This document shows positions 11,858 through 23,699 of a DNA stretch of 64,000 bases, piece by piece (within the stretch, counting starts at the first letter, position 1; every line of letters starts with the position of its first letter). The stretch comes from Leucocoprinus leucothites. Taxonomy: Eukaryota > Basidiomycota > Agaricomycetes > Agaricales > Agaricaceae. Made by a program: the position numbers and the translations under genes. The notes beneath the pieces were generated by a model that saw only the letters and a program-made list of their open reading frames with translations, made no database searches and was not told the origin of the DNA. The DNA is taken from contig JAACJO010000008.1 in NCBI GenBank assembly GCA_013368445.1, forward strand, positions 1,736,001 through 1,800,000, read 5' to 3'.

Positions 11858-12777
11858 GGTGGTAAGAGGCCAACCAGACGATGGGCGGTTCAACTCGGCG
11901 GAACCCCTCTGATAACGCGTCCGGCTTATTGACCTTTATTTGGCTACTGCGTGCCGCCCTCCGGCCCCGCTTGGTGAGCTCCGGCCCCCGCATTCTCCGC
12001 ACTCCCCTATTTTCTCTGCTGGCTTTGGTGATCGTGCCCCTTAGCCAGCGCGATAAGGCATAGATAACAGCCTCGTGCGCGCGTTATCTGGCAGTACAGA
12101 CGCTGCACAGAAGACGTCGAATGCCTTGCTGCAGGACTCGTTGGACTCTGATATTACCCCACTCCGTACCGGTCACGTAATTACCTAAAATATCCATCTT
12201 GACCGCGGTCGTATGTTCGGTTAACACAGCAACCCTAGAACGGGTGTATCGGTACCATGAACACAATCACCATAGTGGCGACAAGACTATTCTCGCTAAG
12301 TACAGCACGAACTCAGTAGAGAGCGTCAGAATGTATGAATCTGCCTTTACAAAAGTCAAAAAGAACTTGGTTCCGCCTGTGACTAGAAATCAGCGGTCGC
12401 AGCATAAATGATGGCATTACCTCACACCTTCATTCTGGCTGCATTCCGTTCTCGTTCCGAAACGTCGGACTTGGCAGCTGACTGGCTTTGACTTTTCGTA
12501 CCTTTGAACCTCACGCACCAGGGCTTACGCTGAAGAGGTGGTAGCCAATGCAGAATATCAACTCCAAGCACCACTCGAATAAAAACCATCTCACAAGCTA
12601 AAAATCCCAAACGCCCATCTCGGGCTCGAATTCGAGCGAAGCGCCCAATTCATAACGGCAGAGGAGCTAAGAATTCATAGCACCGACGCGCGTATGTACA
12701 TAACGGCACCCCAACCCGCGGGCTGAACCAAATGCACAACTCTCAGTAATGCCCAGTTAGTTGGACCCTCATCTAAT
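11858..12777. other. Intergenic between protease and U6 gene
   Basis: Contains the presumed promoter of the minus-strand protease, which has a GC-rich stretch around 11940-12000. No gene was supported. No TATA box was seen at about -30 of the U6 gene. Confidence 0.5.
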
Positions 12778-12801
12778 GTCCCCTTCGGGGTGACATACGA
12801 A

Positions 12802-12832
<31 letters not shown>

Positions 12833-12884
12833 GGCCCCTGCACAAGGATGACACGTTTTTCCGGAGTGGTAGACCTACGGGTCT
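12778..12884 (+). ncRNA. U6 spliceosomal snRNA
   Basis: The central region is unmistakable U6: the ACAGAGA box at 12816-12822, the AGC triad at 12828-12830, and the internal stem-loop region ending in GGATGACACG. The 5' end folds as GTC-CCC, TTCG loop, GGG, bulged T, GAC (12778-12794), the conserved 5' capping hairpin. U6 pairs with U4 and then U2 and coordinates the catalytic metals of the spliceosome. A run of five T at 12856-12860 follows the conserved part directly. A second hairpin with AGACC/GGTCT arms and a TACG loop lies at 12871-12884, so the true 3' end is uncertain: near 12860 if the T-run terminates Pol III, later if not. The gene is convergent with the esterase ending at 13007. 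Confidence 0.93.
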
Positions 12885-13006
12885 CAATAAACTATATAAT
12901 GCTCTTTCTCCTTATATTATTCTTTTTGACAGTCACTGTAACCAATAAACCAGAAATAAACCACATTTCATTCCCATCTTTAAACTGTCACGACACATTC
13001 AATTCC

Positions 13007-14936
13007 CTACAAGCTAATATCAAGCCCCAACAAATTATACAATGCCACCAAAGCATCAATACTCCCACAACTCGTATCCACGGTCCCACTAGTCACAAAC
13101 ATCGCACCATTCGGCACTTGCTTACTCCCAAGCAACACAACATCACTCCCTCCATTATTCACAAGCGGCCAACCAAACGGCGCATTCCTCAACCCATTCG
13201 CCGGATCTCGAGCAAATGCGACCCAAGCACTTTGCATAAACTGTGAAAGTGCTATTTCATCTGTGGTGGGACCTGCAGGTGCCATACTAGCGTTGTAGGT
13301 ACCAAAGACAATGGGGATATCAGAGGCGTGGTAGGCTCTTAAATCAGAGCGTTGGGAAATGTCGGGGAAGACGCCTACGAAGCAAGGGTTATAGATGAGC
13401 TGAACTAGAAACGAGCTTTCACTTACCTTGATATTGATATCTCCAAGTAGGTACATTTGCCTTTGCACGGTCCGTCGCAGCAGTACTCGCGGGACAAGTA
13501 AACGCAAGCTTAGTCACAATATCCGCAACTTGCTCCGTAAGTCCGGGAACAGCCACCCCAACAGTAAGTAGCTCCTCTTCCACGACAAAAATATCACCCT
13601 CTTGAGCTGTACTACCCCCTAGCATGGGTACACGAAGGAAATTGCCTGCTGCGGCGCGTTGACGTGTGTTTGAGAAGATCACAATGTCTAGAGCGTCATG
13701 TCAGATACGGGCTGTAACGTGATTTTGTGAGGCCGACTTGCCATCCACAATAGGTGCGAATGTAGCTTCGGCGTCGATGGTCGCTTGTTCGAGCGTATGC
13801 GCGTCGACACCTTTCATGCAGGTTAATTGATCTGCTGTAGCAGCTGTACAAGGAAACCATGATGAGCAACTGATCTATAAATAAGAACGATAAATGCACG
13901 AACAAGATCCACACCCGACTGCATTAGCAATTTGATTCCAAGTAGCCGTATCAGGGTCGTCAACTCCAATTCTAAAAAGCGGGACCGAAGTGACGAGGTC
14001 CAATCTACATTCAGGAAAAGGGTGATCAGCGAAAGAACCAACACCCGTCGATTAAACTCACGTTCCAGACTGCGTAATAATCCCTAAAGGAGTGTCAACA
14101 GCCGAAACATCATTAATCAAACATAATTAAACAAACCTTTAACAATTGTATCACTCGGATGCGAATACGCATATGCATCAACCGCAACACTTCCCGCGCT
14201 CTGTCCAAATATCGTGATTCTCCCGGGATCCCCACCAAACGCAGCAATATTATCATGGACCCAACGAATAGCAGCTTCAATATCCAACAATCCAAAATTC
14301 TGCGTTTGAGAGGTAGATGCAAGCTGCGGTGCGTTGGGTTGACCAAATATGTTGGTTCGGTAATTGATGGTTACAATCGTGATGTCATCATGGTCGCGAA
14401 CAAAGTTCGTCCCGTCGTATGCTGCGAAGTTTGACTTTTTTTGAAAGAAGAATGGAGGGAATTACTGATGAACATCAACGAGCTCCATGACGGTAGTCGC
14501 TACTTACAGTTCCAAATTGAAACGACCCTCCATAAATCCAAAGCAGCACAGCAGTTCCCTGCTTCCTCCCTACACTCGGTGCCCACACGTTCAAATTCAA
14601 ACAGTTATCCGACTCTGGCACAGGCGCATCACCAGCTCCAGAAAGTATCAAAAACTCCCTATTCGTATCCGCCAATTTCTGTGTGCAAGAGTCTCCAAAC
14701 TGTGTTGCACTAAACGCAGAACTTCTGTTCGGAGGTGTACTAGGAGCCTCCCAACGGCCTGCTGTTGCATATGGAATACCGAGGAACCGGCGGACGGTGG
14801 GAAGTGTTCGAGAACCAGTGACGGGACCTTGTTGAGTTTGGACCGTTAAGCCATTGGAGGTTTGAGCATTTGCGGGAATGAATGGGAGGAAGGAGATTGT
14901 AGCGATGAGGAAAGTGATGAGTGGGAGGCGGGTCAT
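13007..14936 (-). CDS. Secreted type B carboxylesterase/lipase (copy 3)
   Basis: Seven frame-checked exons (14936-14508, 14434-14137, 14083-14062, 14004-13904, 13834-13742, 13687-13427, 13374-13007) give 523 residues. A signal peptide (ITFLIATISFLPFIPANAQ) leads the alpha/beta-hydrolase domain. The nucleophile Ser lies in FGQSAGS, the acid is probably the Glu of TAQEGD, and the His lies in AYHASDIPIVFG; RRFLGIPYATA and ESDNCLNLNVW are family landmarks. It would hydrolyse carboxylic esters or lipids outside the cell. The exon plan matches the two esterases at 37-43 kb, including a 22-nt exon, but the intron that splits their exons 6 and 7 is absent. The donor after 13742 is GCAAGT, giving a GC-AG intron; the donor after 13904 (GTTCGT) is weak. 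Confidence 0.93.
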
Positions 14937-16139
14937 TCCTGAGAGTCCTTTGTTCTTCTGAAACGCCGTGGGGATGGGGGAAGTATGTGAATGTTGAATT
15001 CGAGGTCCTTTTGAATGATCTCCTTCGAGTGATCACAGAACCCGAAGGAACTGCGTAATGTCGAGGAGAAGGCGATGAATTAACACCATCACAAGAACTG
15101 ATTAATTATGTGCATCTCGACGTCTCACTTGATGCTGCGTGCACGAATCAGCGTAATTTCATCAAGAATCAGTCGAGAGGATTGGTTACCTCAAGTCCAT
15201 GACTTCATTACAACTTCGGCACCGCCTCTTCGAGAACAAAGAACAAGAATTCGAGAGACATGTCGAGGGAATGAAAGTCCCAGTAAAATGTGCATCAGCT
15301 TGTGAGAAGCAGAAAGTCACATTGGTAGTGGAGCTTCTTTTGTCAAGAAAGTAGGCCTTTGAGTGGTTTCATTGATCACGAGTCTCGGGATCCGAAACGT
15401 CGATTGCGTGATGGAGATGACCAGCAAGGGAAGACATGGGCGTAACTGGCAGTTCATGATGTCGGAAGTACATCATTTAATGTCGACAGAAGGTCATAAA
15501 CAATATTTGTCAACAGTGGTGGTTTTGATCTTTCGCTGAGATGTCTAGCAAGTAGTTGCCGAGGGAAACGAGGAGACAATCAACAAAAGCAAGGCATCCC
15601 TGATAGACCTGTAGCACCACAAGTCGTAAAAGCCTGTTCAGGGAAAATGAGCACGAAAGAGCATGATTGTAAATAGGCGCACAAGTGCAAGGGTGCTGAT
15701 CAACAGAGGCGCGTGGGAAGGGCAGCTCAGGGGCAATTGCCACGCGCATGGATTTCATTAAAGCAAAGTTTGACTTGGTTCCTGCCTTTACAATCGACAG
15801 GCGTCGTCGTCATATTTTCATATTCTCTACTTATCCGCCATCTCTTGCTCTCCTTGGTCACCTCGTCTCAATTCTCAGGAACCTATAGGATTTGGTTCAG
15901 AACCCAAAATACCTCGTCGGGCTGCCAAATACCAATCATGATCATCCCCCCTCGTCAATCACTATAGTACAAGGCTACGATCATAATCACGTCCTTCGGG
16001 GAGCAAAGCTGCGGTCTTAACTAAGTACACGCAGCTCGTCTGAGGTGTGGCCTATTTGAAAACTGATCCGCAAACGGACATTATTATCTTATAGTCTAAA
16101 AATACCCTTTGTTCAGATAACTTCAATCAAGACTTTAGA
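14937..16139. other. Intergenic, nothing supported
   Basis: Upstream region of the copy 3 esterase. Short frames only; no recognised gene, RNA or repeat. Confidence 0.5.
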
Positions 16140-17900
16140 CGTCGGCCACCGTGTACGCAAAGGTGTCCTTTCTAAAACCCATCTCTTACTGAAACGAGGG
16201 CTCTTGACCTTCGGTTATCAAATCGCACCTCCTCTTTGGTCGGATCTCTTTGCTGCGACTCTACGTGTCCTCTCAAGAGCATCCAAGCAGAAGTCTTTGT
16301 ATCAATCGTTTTCAGGGTGCCCCACTGACTATGTCCTCGGGTAAACTGGCTCGTTACATGGGTATTTTGACTTCATCTTCTCGGACGTCGACCCACCGGA
16401 TTTTTGCGTACGGAATTATAGATGAGATTCAGATCCATGGGCATGTTCCGCTCGAAATATTTGTTTCAACTAGATTCGACCAGAGGCACAGATCCTACCT
16501 CATCGCTACAATGTATCCTCTCTTCTCCACCGTTACTCGAGCGTCTGGATAGCCCATATCTGTAATGATGAAGATTTACGTGCATCCGATACAGGCCCTT
16601 ATACTGGGCACCAATTACAAGAAGCATAGGACGCTGGTTCTGTGTTTTCAACAGTCATTGATTTGCTTCGGAAATATGTGGGTTATGTCTCCTATCTGTT
16701 AGTCAACTCGACCCTTACGCTTGAAACTGCTATAGCCACAGCCTCAAGAAATATGGAGTGTTTTCTTTTGAGTAAGCCATGATCTATCAAAACCTTGCTT
16801 AAACAGTAGAGCAGTTCGTTTCAGTATCATTTACTAGCGCTCAGGTCACAGCTCCCTGGCTTGAAAAGTAGATTCATCTTTGCCGGCAGCCGACAGCTTC
16901 TACAAGGGCCTGTAATGCCACTCTACTGTTCAAGTTTTGCGGCTTTTGTCAAACAACCGAACCGCTTAGACATTCTCATACCCGTAGCCCATCATTTCCG
17001 GTAATCAAAAAAATCATACTTCTGGGTAAGGCGTTCTAAAATTATACTTTATCATCCTTTGCTAACAGCATCAATTTCACTATCAGCACATATCGGAACA
17101 TCTGATAAGACTAGCGTCGGTAAAAAGGAAAGACGCTGTAAGGTGAACTCCTAAGCGGTGTTCCCTTGTCAACGGGAACCGCTGATCCAGTATGTTTCAC
17201 AGCTCCAATCTAAATCTGTGCACTTCAAGTGCAAAGTTGCTCATAAACTTCCCCTTGCTTCTAAAGCATATTCATTCCCAGCCCTTGGGGTCCCGGAATC
17301 GTCATTCCATTCCTGTCAATGCAATCACCTTAGAACAATCACAAGCTTGAAGTTTTTTCAAACTCAACCATGACTCTCGTATCCAAGCCCACGGCCTTTA
17401 CCTGTCACCGCTATCGATGCTGTGACTTTCGACGCCCTCTGCCATGAGGCGACTCTAGGTGATTTCCCAGCCGCTTTATTTACGAAAGTGATGATGAGAT
17501 ATTGCTCTTAGACTGTGCCTGCTATGTCTATCACCTCCACTGCGTCGACTTTCCATTCTTTTTTAGCCCTCGGCGTCGGGCAAGATTTCGGGGTATCCGC
17601 AAAATTTGAATTTTCTCCATCCAGGTACTAGAGAGATCTGTTCGTACCATCGACAAGGCCGTTTCAAGCTGAAGATCTATCGAAATGCCCGTTAGATTTC
17701 AAGCCCTATCACTGCGAGATCTAGTCTGGCTCTACATGGCCCACAACGCCTTCGTAGCCCCGTGCGGCCCATTCGAGCTCTTCTGTGTATTGATCCTGGG
17801 GATCTTGTGCTTGATTAGAGTGCTGTGCTCCGGCCTCCCAACCGGAAATTTCTGCTTTACCGAAGGGACCGGGTTTCTCAGTGTTCTCGAGAGTTGACTC
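16140..17900 (+). pseudogene. Possible decayed F-box-type gene
   Basis: Broken plus-strand frames carry phrases that recall Agaricomycete F-box proteins: APPLWSDLF near 16230, as in the 'TPxLWSxL' step after the F-box; GAPLTMS near 16315; and FDQRHRSYLI near 16475. Leu- and Pro-rich pieces follow around 17180-17400 and 17685-17890. The frame changes several times and stops intervene, with no splice sites that rescue them. If correct it is a pseudogene on the same strand as the intact F-box gene at 43 kb. The call rests on short resemblances only. Confidence 0.22.
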
Positions 17901-18150
17901 GGGACCTCTTGTTGACGTCTCGTGTGCATCATGTCTTGCTATATTCCCATAGGATCGTATCTAGACTATTCCAAAAGATCTACTATTCTATTAAACAATT
18001 GATTGAATCCGATATCCATTTTCAAAAATCCATTTCATGGCTTATCCTTCCTGAGACTTCTTATGTACGCATTAACAATCATTTCCTCAATCCTGGTAGG
18101 AGAAATGTCATATTTACTGTCCCCTCAAATTCAGTATCAAATTCAAACAC

Positions 18151-19338
18151 TTACCTCCCCTTAACAAGAAATGTCACCCCTTGATTAAAAAAACCCTTCA
18201 GAATCTGCATTTCAAGTCCTTGGTATAACCCTGGTGTTCCAGGTTTCGAAACTTGTCCACTTGCTGAAGCTTTTTTCTTTTCCCGACCAGACCGTGATGG
18301 AGAATATCTGCCTTCATAAGCGTCCATAAGCGCCTCCGTTAGCGATACTACCGATGAGTTCTGTAATCGCGTCTTCGCTAGAATGATAGGGTATAAAATT
18401 GCGAGAGCTGTTGGTTTAAATATCAGGGTCTGGTATCTCTGACTACGAGCACGTCTTAGTCGACATACCAATGGAATTCGAGATCGCCGCGCCTACGAAT
18501 GCCTCCCGTGGAGAGGGGTTGACTGGAGTATTTGGAAGGGATATATTTTGTCTGTGACGTCTTGGGAGTGTCTGCCATAATGTAAGAACCCTTCTGAACA
18601 TTTGATAAATTGCCAAGGTGATAGACGGATTCAAGGAAAGGATTGCCGTCGTCTTGAAACCTAACAACACATTCAGCGAGATGAACGCCCTACGGTTCAC
18701 GGCTCACCTCTCCAGAATCCAGCGAGACCATGCTCTTTATACATGGATTTCACTACGTTAACAATACCGGTGGAATGCAGTGCCTTTGGTTGCCCTTCAT
18801 CTTCATCTTCTCTCTCAGTTTGAAGTCGCAATGTGACGATATTTAAGGGAGTAGAAATAGCACGAGATGCTACACCAGCTAGAAAGCCTAAGAGAACTTC
18901 TTCGGCCATCCCAGGCTTGTGCGGACTTTGTGGTTTGGAAGAATGTCTTCCCATGAGAGAACCAAGAGAGAGATATCTGTGCGTTGAGAGACCTCTAAGC
19001 CATGTATAGAAGTAGAAATAAAGGAAACTAAGGCAACATTGGTTTCGTCAGCGGGGGTTGGTATCTGCCGTGAGGTGGGACGAGTCTCACTTGGATAATG
19101 CTTTTGCAACAGTGTCTGTCACGAGTCCATCGTACAATGCCGAGACTCCGTTCTTCTGGATAGTATAGTGCAGGATACGTATCCCATCGTGCAGGCCACC
19201 TTTTCTCCGTTTGTCATTCGGGTCCTTCAGCTGTAATCGGGTAGAGACTAGGTCAAGTGGATAAGTAAGTGCACCTGCAGATGCACTTCCTATGGACCCA
19301 GAAAATGCCTGGACTATCGGCGGTAGCGTGCTCGTCAT
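18151..19338 (-). CDS. Mitochondrial carrier family protein, peroxisomal adenine-nucleotide-transporter type (Ant1/PMP47-like)
   Basis: Four frame-checked exons (19338-19091, 19027-18708, 18660-18469, 18407-18151) encode 338 residues, close to the ~330 of yeast Ant1. Three carrier repeats are visible. Their signature helices read YPLDLVSTRLQ, TPLNIVTLRLQ and YPIILAKTRLQ, so only the first keeps the full PxDxxxxR form. Such relaxed second and third repeats, together with NFLYFYFYTWLR after repeat 1 and GLYQGLEMQILKGFFNQG near the end, fit the peroxisomal branch. That branch exchanges cytosolic ATP for peroxisomal AMP to drive fatty acid activation. Substrate and location are inferred from family resemblance. 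Six membrane segments are expected. Confidence 0.86.
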
Positions 19339-20071
19339 GAGTCAGTGATTTGCGTCTGAATATCTTGGAACTCTGAAGAGTTGAGTGTTCGGATGGTGGT
19401 TTTCCAATGATCGCTACCAATGACGTCACCACGACATCAGTCATTAAATTCGAAGACTGCACCCATTGGATATCGCCATAAAGCGAACCCATTGCCGTAT
19501 CACACACCGAAGATTGCCATAAGAAACCTGTCAGTATATATAGAGTATCCAATGGCTATTTGAGGTCAGTAGAATTCCGTCATGATGTTTGGATGGGCCA
19601 GTCCAGGTGGGCGGGTATTCCCGTCCACCCTATTAAGATTAATATTATCATGTAGCTGTACATCAGCTTTGTTCGTTACGGGCTAAACGATAATAAGGGA
19701 GGGAGGGAGGGTAACCGAGAAATAAGATAGTCTTCAACACGGCAGTGATGAAGATGAGTGAAGAGATGGAAGATAATCCTGGTGGTTTTGTTACGTAGTT
19801 GATACGAGACACAAAACTCCTTTCTTCCAATTATGAGAGACCGCGGGTCTCCTTGTCGGTATCTACATACCGAGGCCTCTTGTTTGTAGTCATTGACCTG
19901 GCGTAAACAATTCTTTAAGCTCGGCAAAGTTTCCATCACCGCGGCTCGGCGACTTACATCGTACAACCTAAGTTAGATTCCTGTCTTAGAATTAAAAGGC
20001 TCATCGAACTCTCGCATTTAGACATTGGTTATACAGGTATACACATATCAAGGTACCCGGTGAGACAATAA
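19339..20071. other. Intergenic with a G-quadruplex motif
   Basis: Holds the upstream region of the carrier gene and the 3' flank of the metallophosphatase. The plus strand has four GGG runs separated by single A at 19697-19711. No gene was supported. Confidence 0.55.
19697..19711 (+). other. Perfect short-loop G-quadruplex motif
   Basis: Four GGG runs separated by one A each, seen directly. Such single-base-loop motifs form very stable quadruplexes in vitro. It lies about 360 bp upstream of the carrier start codon, on the strand opposite to the gene. Confidence 0.7.
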
Positions 20072-22588
20072 TTAAGCAGACCCTGCAACGTTCTGTAACC
20101 TGCCGTCCACAACGGGCTGTATCACAGGGATAGTCTTCTCCGCGTCCTTTTCTGCGGCATTGACGTCGAGCAAGTTGGCATCCTCGCCTGATCGTCGAGT
20201 GCGTTCTCGCTCATAGGGGTCCAACAACCCCATATCCTCTTCGTCACCTAAAAGATGGGCTGCAATGATAAGGGGCGCAGAGATTGACCATAGGACAGCT
20301 GGGATCAAGTCATCGACGATATCGAGGACTAAATCCGCAGTGTCAAACACAAGGTCTGTGGTATCAGAGAGAATGTCGAAGAGTGAACCAGAGCGGGGTT
20401 TCGTTGGGCGCGACTGCTTTCGCATTCCATCAATGACCTCACGGGCCCTGGGGCTGCGATCCTCGGGTTTCTCTTGGAGTTGTTTGTTCAGGAATTGCGC
20501 ACCTAAAAGAACACGTTAATGTAATGCAACCTAAGGCTAGCTAGGCTCACCCAGAAGGAATTTCCTGACTAGTGCGCTCTTGGGCTGACCATTCTCAGGA
20601 GTAATGATGAATTTCTTGTTAGCCAGCGTCTCGTACCCGTCACCTCCTGTGGCTATGTATTCTCCGACCATCAATAGGTATTTACGAGTGCTGGTGCGTA
20701 AAACTTCCTCCTTGTCAACCAAGCTGGGCTTGCCGTCTTTCCCTAGCTTTGTAGACTCTTCAAGCAACCATACTCTAAGGACACGCTGGCCGACTGGCTT
20801 GCTACCGTCCCAGGATACACGAAAGCCAGACATAATTGGGAAGCGCCTTAAAGCATACTGTGAGTTCGCTGGCAACACGTTTATTGGCAAAACACTTACC
20901 CGTTAGATTTAGGCCAGAAAGAAAGAGCATTCTCCAATGCACTGAAGAAATCAGATGCATTAATTTCGATGACCACCACGGGATCGGGGTATGGTAAGAG
21001 CGACATAAGGTCACCGAGGGTGGCTTGGTGGCCTGGTAGATTTGAGTATGATATTATCATCCATTCTCAATTGGATACATACCGGGCTTAAACCCCCCTC
21101 GCATATCACCCGAGCTCATCAGTACACCATCTACTGTTGAGTAACCAATTTTGCCGAGTGCATCATCGTAGGAATGCCTCAAGCAATCTGCAACCCAATT
21201 CCCAATGGCGGACTGGATTGGCACCTTAGCATAAGATCATCCTTGTAGTAAATGTAGCGGACTCACTTCCTGGGTACGAGCAATGCGAGTATCGATTTCC
21301 ACATTGGTAATGAAGACCTTGTCCTTCTTGGCCGCAGCCATCGTCGCAAGCTCACGATCATATATCTCCTTCATCACGGTGTTGACTGGAGTATCCCCCC
21401 TGGTAACAATCCGCCTGCCTAGAAAATATGGAGCATGTACACGGTTTCGTGGATTACTGTGAAGCTTACCTTCAATCTCCTGAATAACTTTCTTCCTGAT
21501 ACTACCTGCGGGCGTATCTCTTAGGGTGAGAACCACCTCGGTGAACTCTTTGAAATCGGTTCCGCTCTTGACTACTAAGACATCGCCTCGGTCGTCTGAT
21601 GCACTCGCATTGGTTATAACGGGCGCTTGAGTGCAAACAACTGACGTTCGGGTTGCTAGAGTACGTTGAGGGTCACCGTTGCAAAGTAAAGAAGTTACAA
21701 GTGACGTACTAGCAATGGGTGACTGCAATGACGATGTCGCACTTATATTCTCCAGCAGGATCACGGAGTTTGGCCGACAACTTCTTCCCAACTTCTATCA
21801 TATCGAGCCATTTGAAGTTTTTTGGCCATCCGGTTATCGGCTTGATCCATTCCCTGGAAAATATCAGGAGGCGACGATTAGAAGAAAAAAAACAGAGAAA
21901 TCTTACTCTTCGACAAGTCCAACGAAGCCAATCTTTATCCCTTTCCTTTCTAGAACGTAAACCTCTTTCATCGGCATGGGGACCGTTCCAGTATTGGTAT
22001 CAACGATATTGCTGAAGAGCCAAGGCTGATAGGCCATTCAATCTTGGCGTCAACTAGAATAGGAACGAAGCGTACGAAAGTAGTTCGTTCGATCAATTTG
22101 TTGAGTTGAGGAACGCCTTTGATACCGGAATACTTGGGTTTGAATCGTGCCCACAAAATGCTAATTAGAGTCACATACCCATATCGAATTCGTGATTGCC
22201 TGATTCACGGTGTTAGGGCACCATTATCCAAGACACGATACAACGTAGCAGGCCTACCAGGACAAGCGACGTCAACTCCTAGCGCATTTATAATGGGAGG
22301 CTAGATAACAAGGATCAGTTTTCAGGCCAAAACGAGATGATATGAGTTCACCATATGCCCTCCTCGAGTCTGGGAGCTCTCGATGGAGGGAGAAAATAAG
22401 TCGCCCGAGAAAACAATCAACCCTTCCTTGTGCCCATCAGCTCTATCGCCCCATTTCGAGGCAACATCACTCAGTAAGGTTGCAAACTTTGTGACGTCGA
22501 TGGTCTCTTTTTTCCCATCGACACGAATATCCTGGTCCGAGACCTGATATACGTCGTTGAAATGAGCAATATTGAGGGTTGTAGTCAT
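20072..22588 (-). CDS. 5'-nucleotidase-like metallophosphoesterase (UshA/CD73 fold)
   Basis: A multi-exon gene starts at 22588 (LNIAHFNDVYQV). Exon 1 ends at 22352 with a GTGAAC donor. Metal-site motifs in order are HFNDVYQ, IVFSGDLFSPS and, after splicing, PPIINALGVDVACPG joined to NHEFDM. Later pieces include LSNIVDTNTG and IKIGFVGLVEE of the phosphoesterase domain, then blocks of the 5'-nucleotidase C-terminal domain (FRVSWDGSKPVGQRV). The hydrophilic tail ends NVAGSA at 20072. The enzyme would hydrolyse nucleoside 5'-monophosphates or related phosphate esters with two metal ions. No signal peptide precedes the first motif, so a cytosolic role is likely, unlike bacterial UshA. Not every intron was resolved; the exon set spans about 22588, 22290, 22080, 21970, 21700, 21230, 21000, 20890 and 20470. 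Confidence 0.85.
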
Positions 22589-23699
22589 GGCGCGATGACT
22601 TGGGGCAAAAGGGTGTGGAATCTATTACGGTGAATCTCCTGGTTAAAGAAGGCCAGGATAAGCGCCACCATTTATCGCTTCATCGGTTACATTCAGCCTG
22701 TTAATCTAGTCAATCAGCTTCTCTGCACATGATACAGGCCAGCAAACATACTTAGTCCGATTTGAGAAAGCTGCATGCCATGATAAGTAGGTCCCTTAAT
22801 TTAGGCTGGGAAATATTCGTTGGCTATTTTGGATGCAGCTGGCCGGGGGAAGGAAGAGCGTTGCTTCGCGAAGCGATTACCACAACATCTGTAGCGGGAC
22901 ACATCACTACAGGATTATCAGTAGCGTTATTTATATCGAAGTGTCCGCCCCGCCGCCTCAGAGGAGGTTGGAGGCTCAGTATAAATCATGATGCGGACGT
23001 AGTGTCCTCTTGACTAGGTAGCGAAACCATAAGATAAGAGTGGGTGGTCACAAGACCACCTCCGTGTTCTTGTTTTTGACAGGCAATCAGCGTTAATCGG
23101 GTGTATCATTGGAGAGTGGTGTGATAGTGGCTGAATACGTGAGAATAGTGGCAGCATCAGATCGTGTGTACTGAAAACTCTTCGCAAGTCTCGAGCACGG
23201 CGGAACGTCGTTTAAGAAGCGCGTCGTAGTAGAAAGACAACGGTTTCAAAACTGACCCGCTCAATATAACCTGCCGAGTTTGTGTGTTCGTTCAAGCTAC
23301 ATGACGCTGAGGTGCAGGGGTCCATACTACGCAGTATTAGGGGAACGGCCGGGGGAAAGGTTGTGTCAGAGCCATAGGGGAAAGGGCATAGTCGACCGGG
23401 ACAAGTTGCTTCTGTTGACCCTGGTGGCTGAGAGCTTTACCCCACGTGAGCCCAACTTAAACTCATGAGTTGTGTTTGATTTCGGACGGTGACTTAGACG
23501 CTGAACTGTAAGATTGAGTTCTGAGTAGTGTATTACAGCCCATACTTCATATGATTACAATATGAACGACTTTCTCCATTATCACCTATCACGGATTGAC
23601 GCTGATGGGAATACACCCAGTAGCAAGGACGCCGTTCTTTGGATATTGAGTTAGTCACTAATGTTCTGCACCAGCCAAAGTCAATCGGAGACATCTCAC
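22589..23699. other. Intergenic, with uncertain 3' end of a hydrophobin
   Basis: No gene supported between 22589 and about 23530. The 23540-23699 part may contain the last exon of the minus-strand hydrophobin. Confidence 0.45.
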
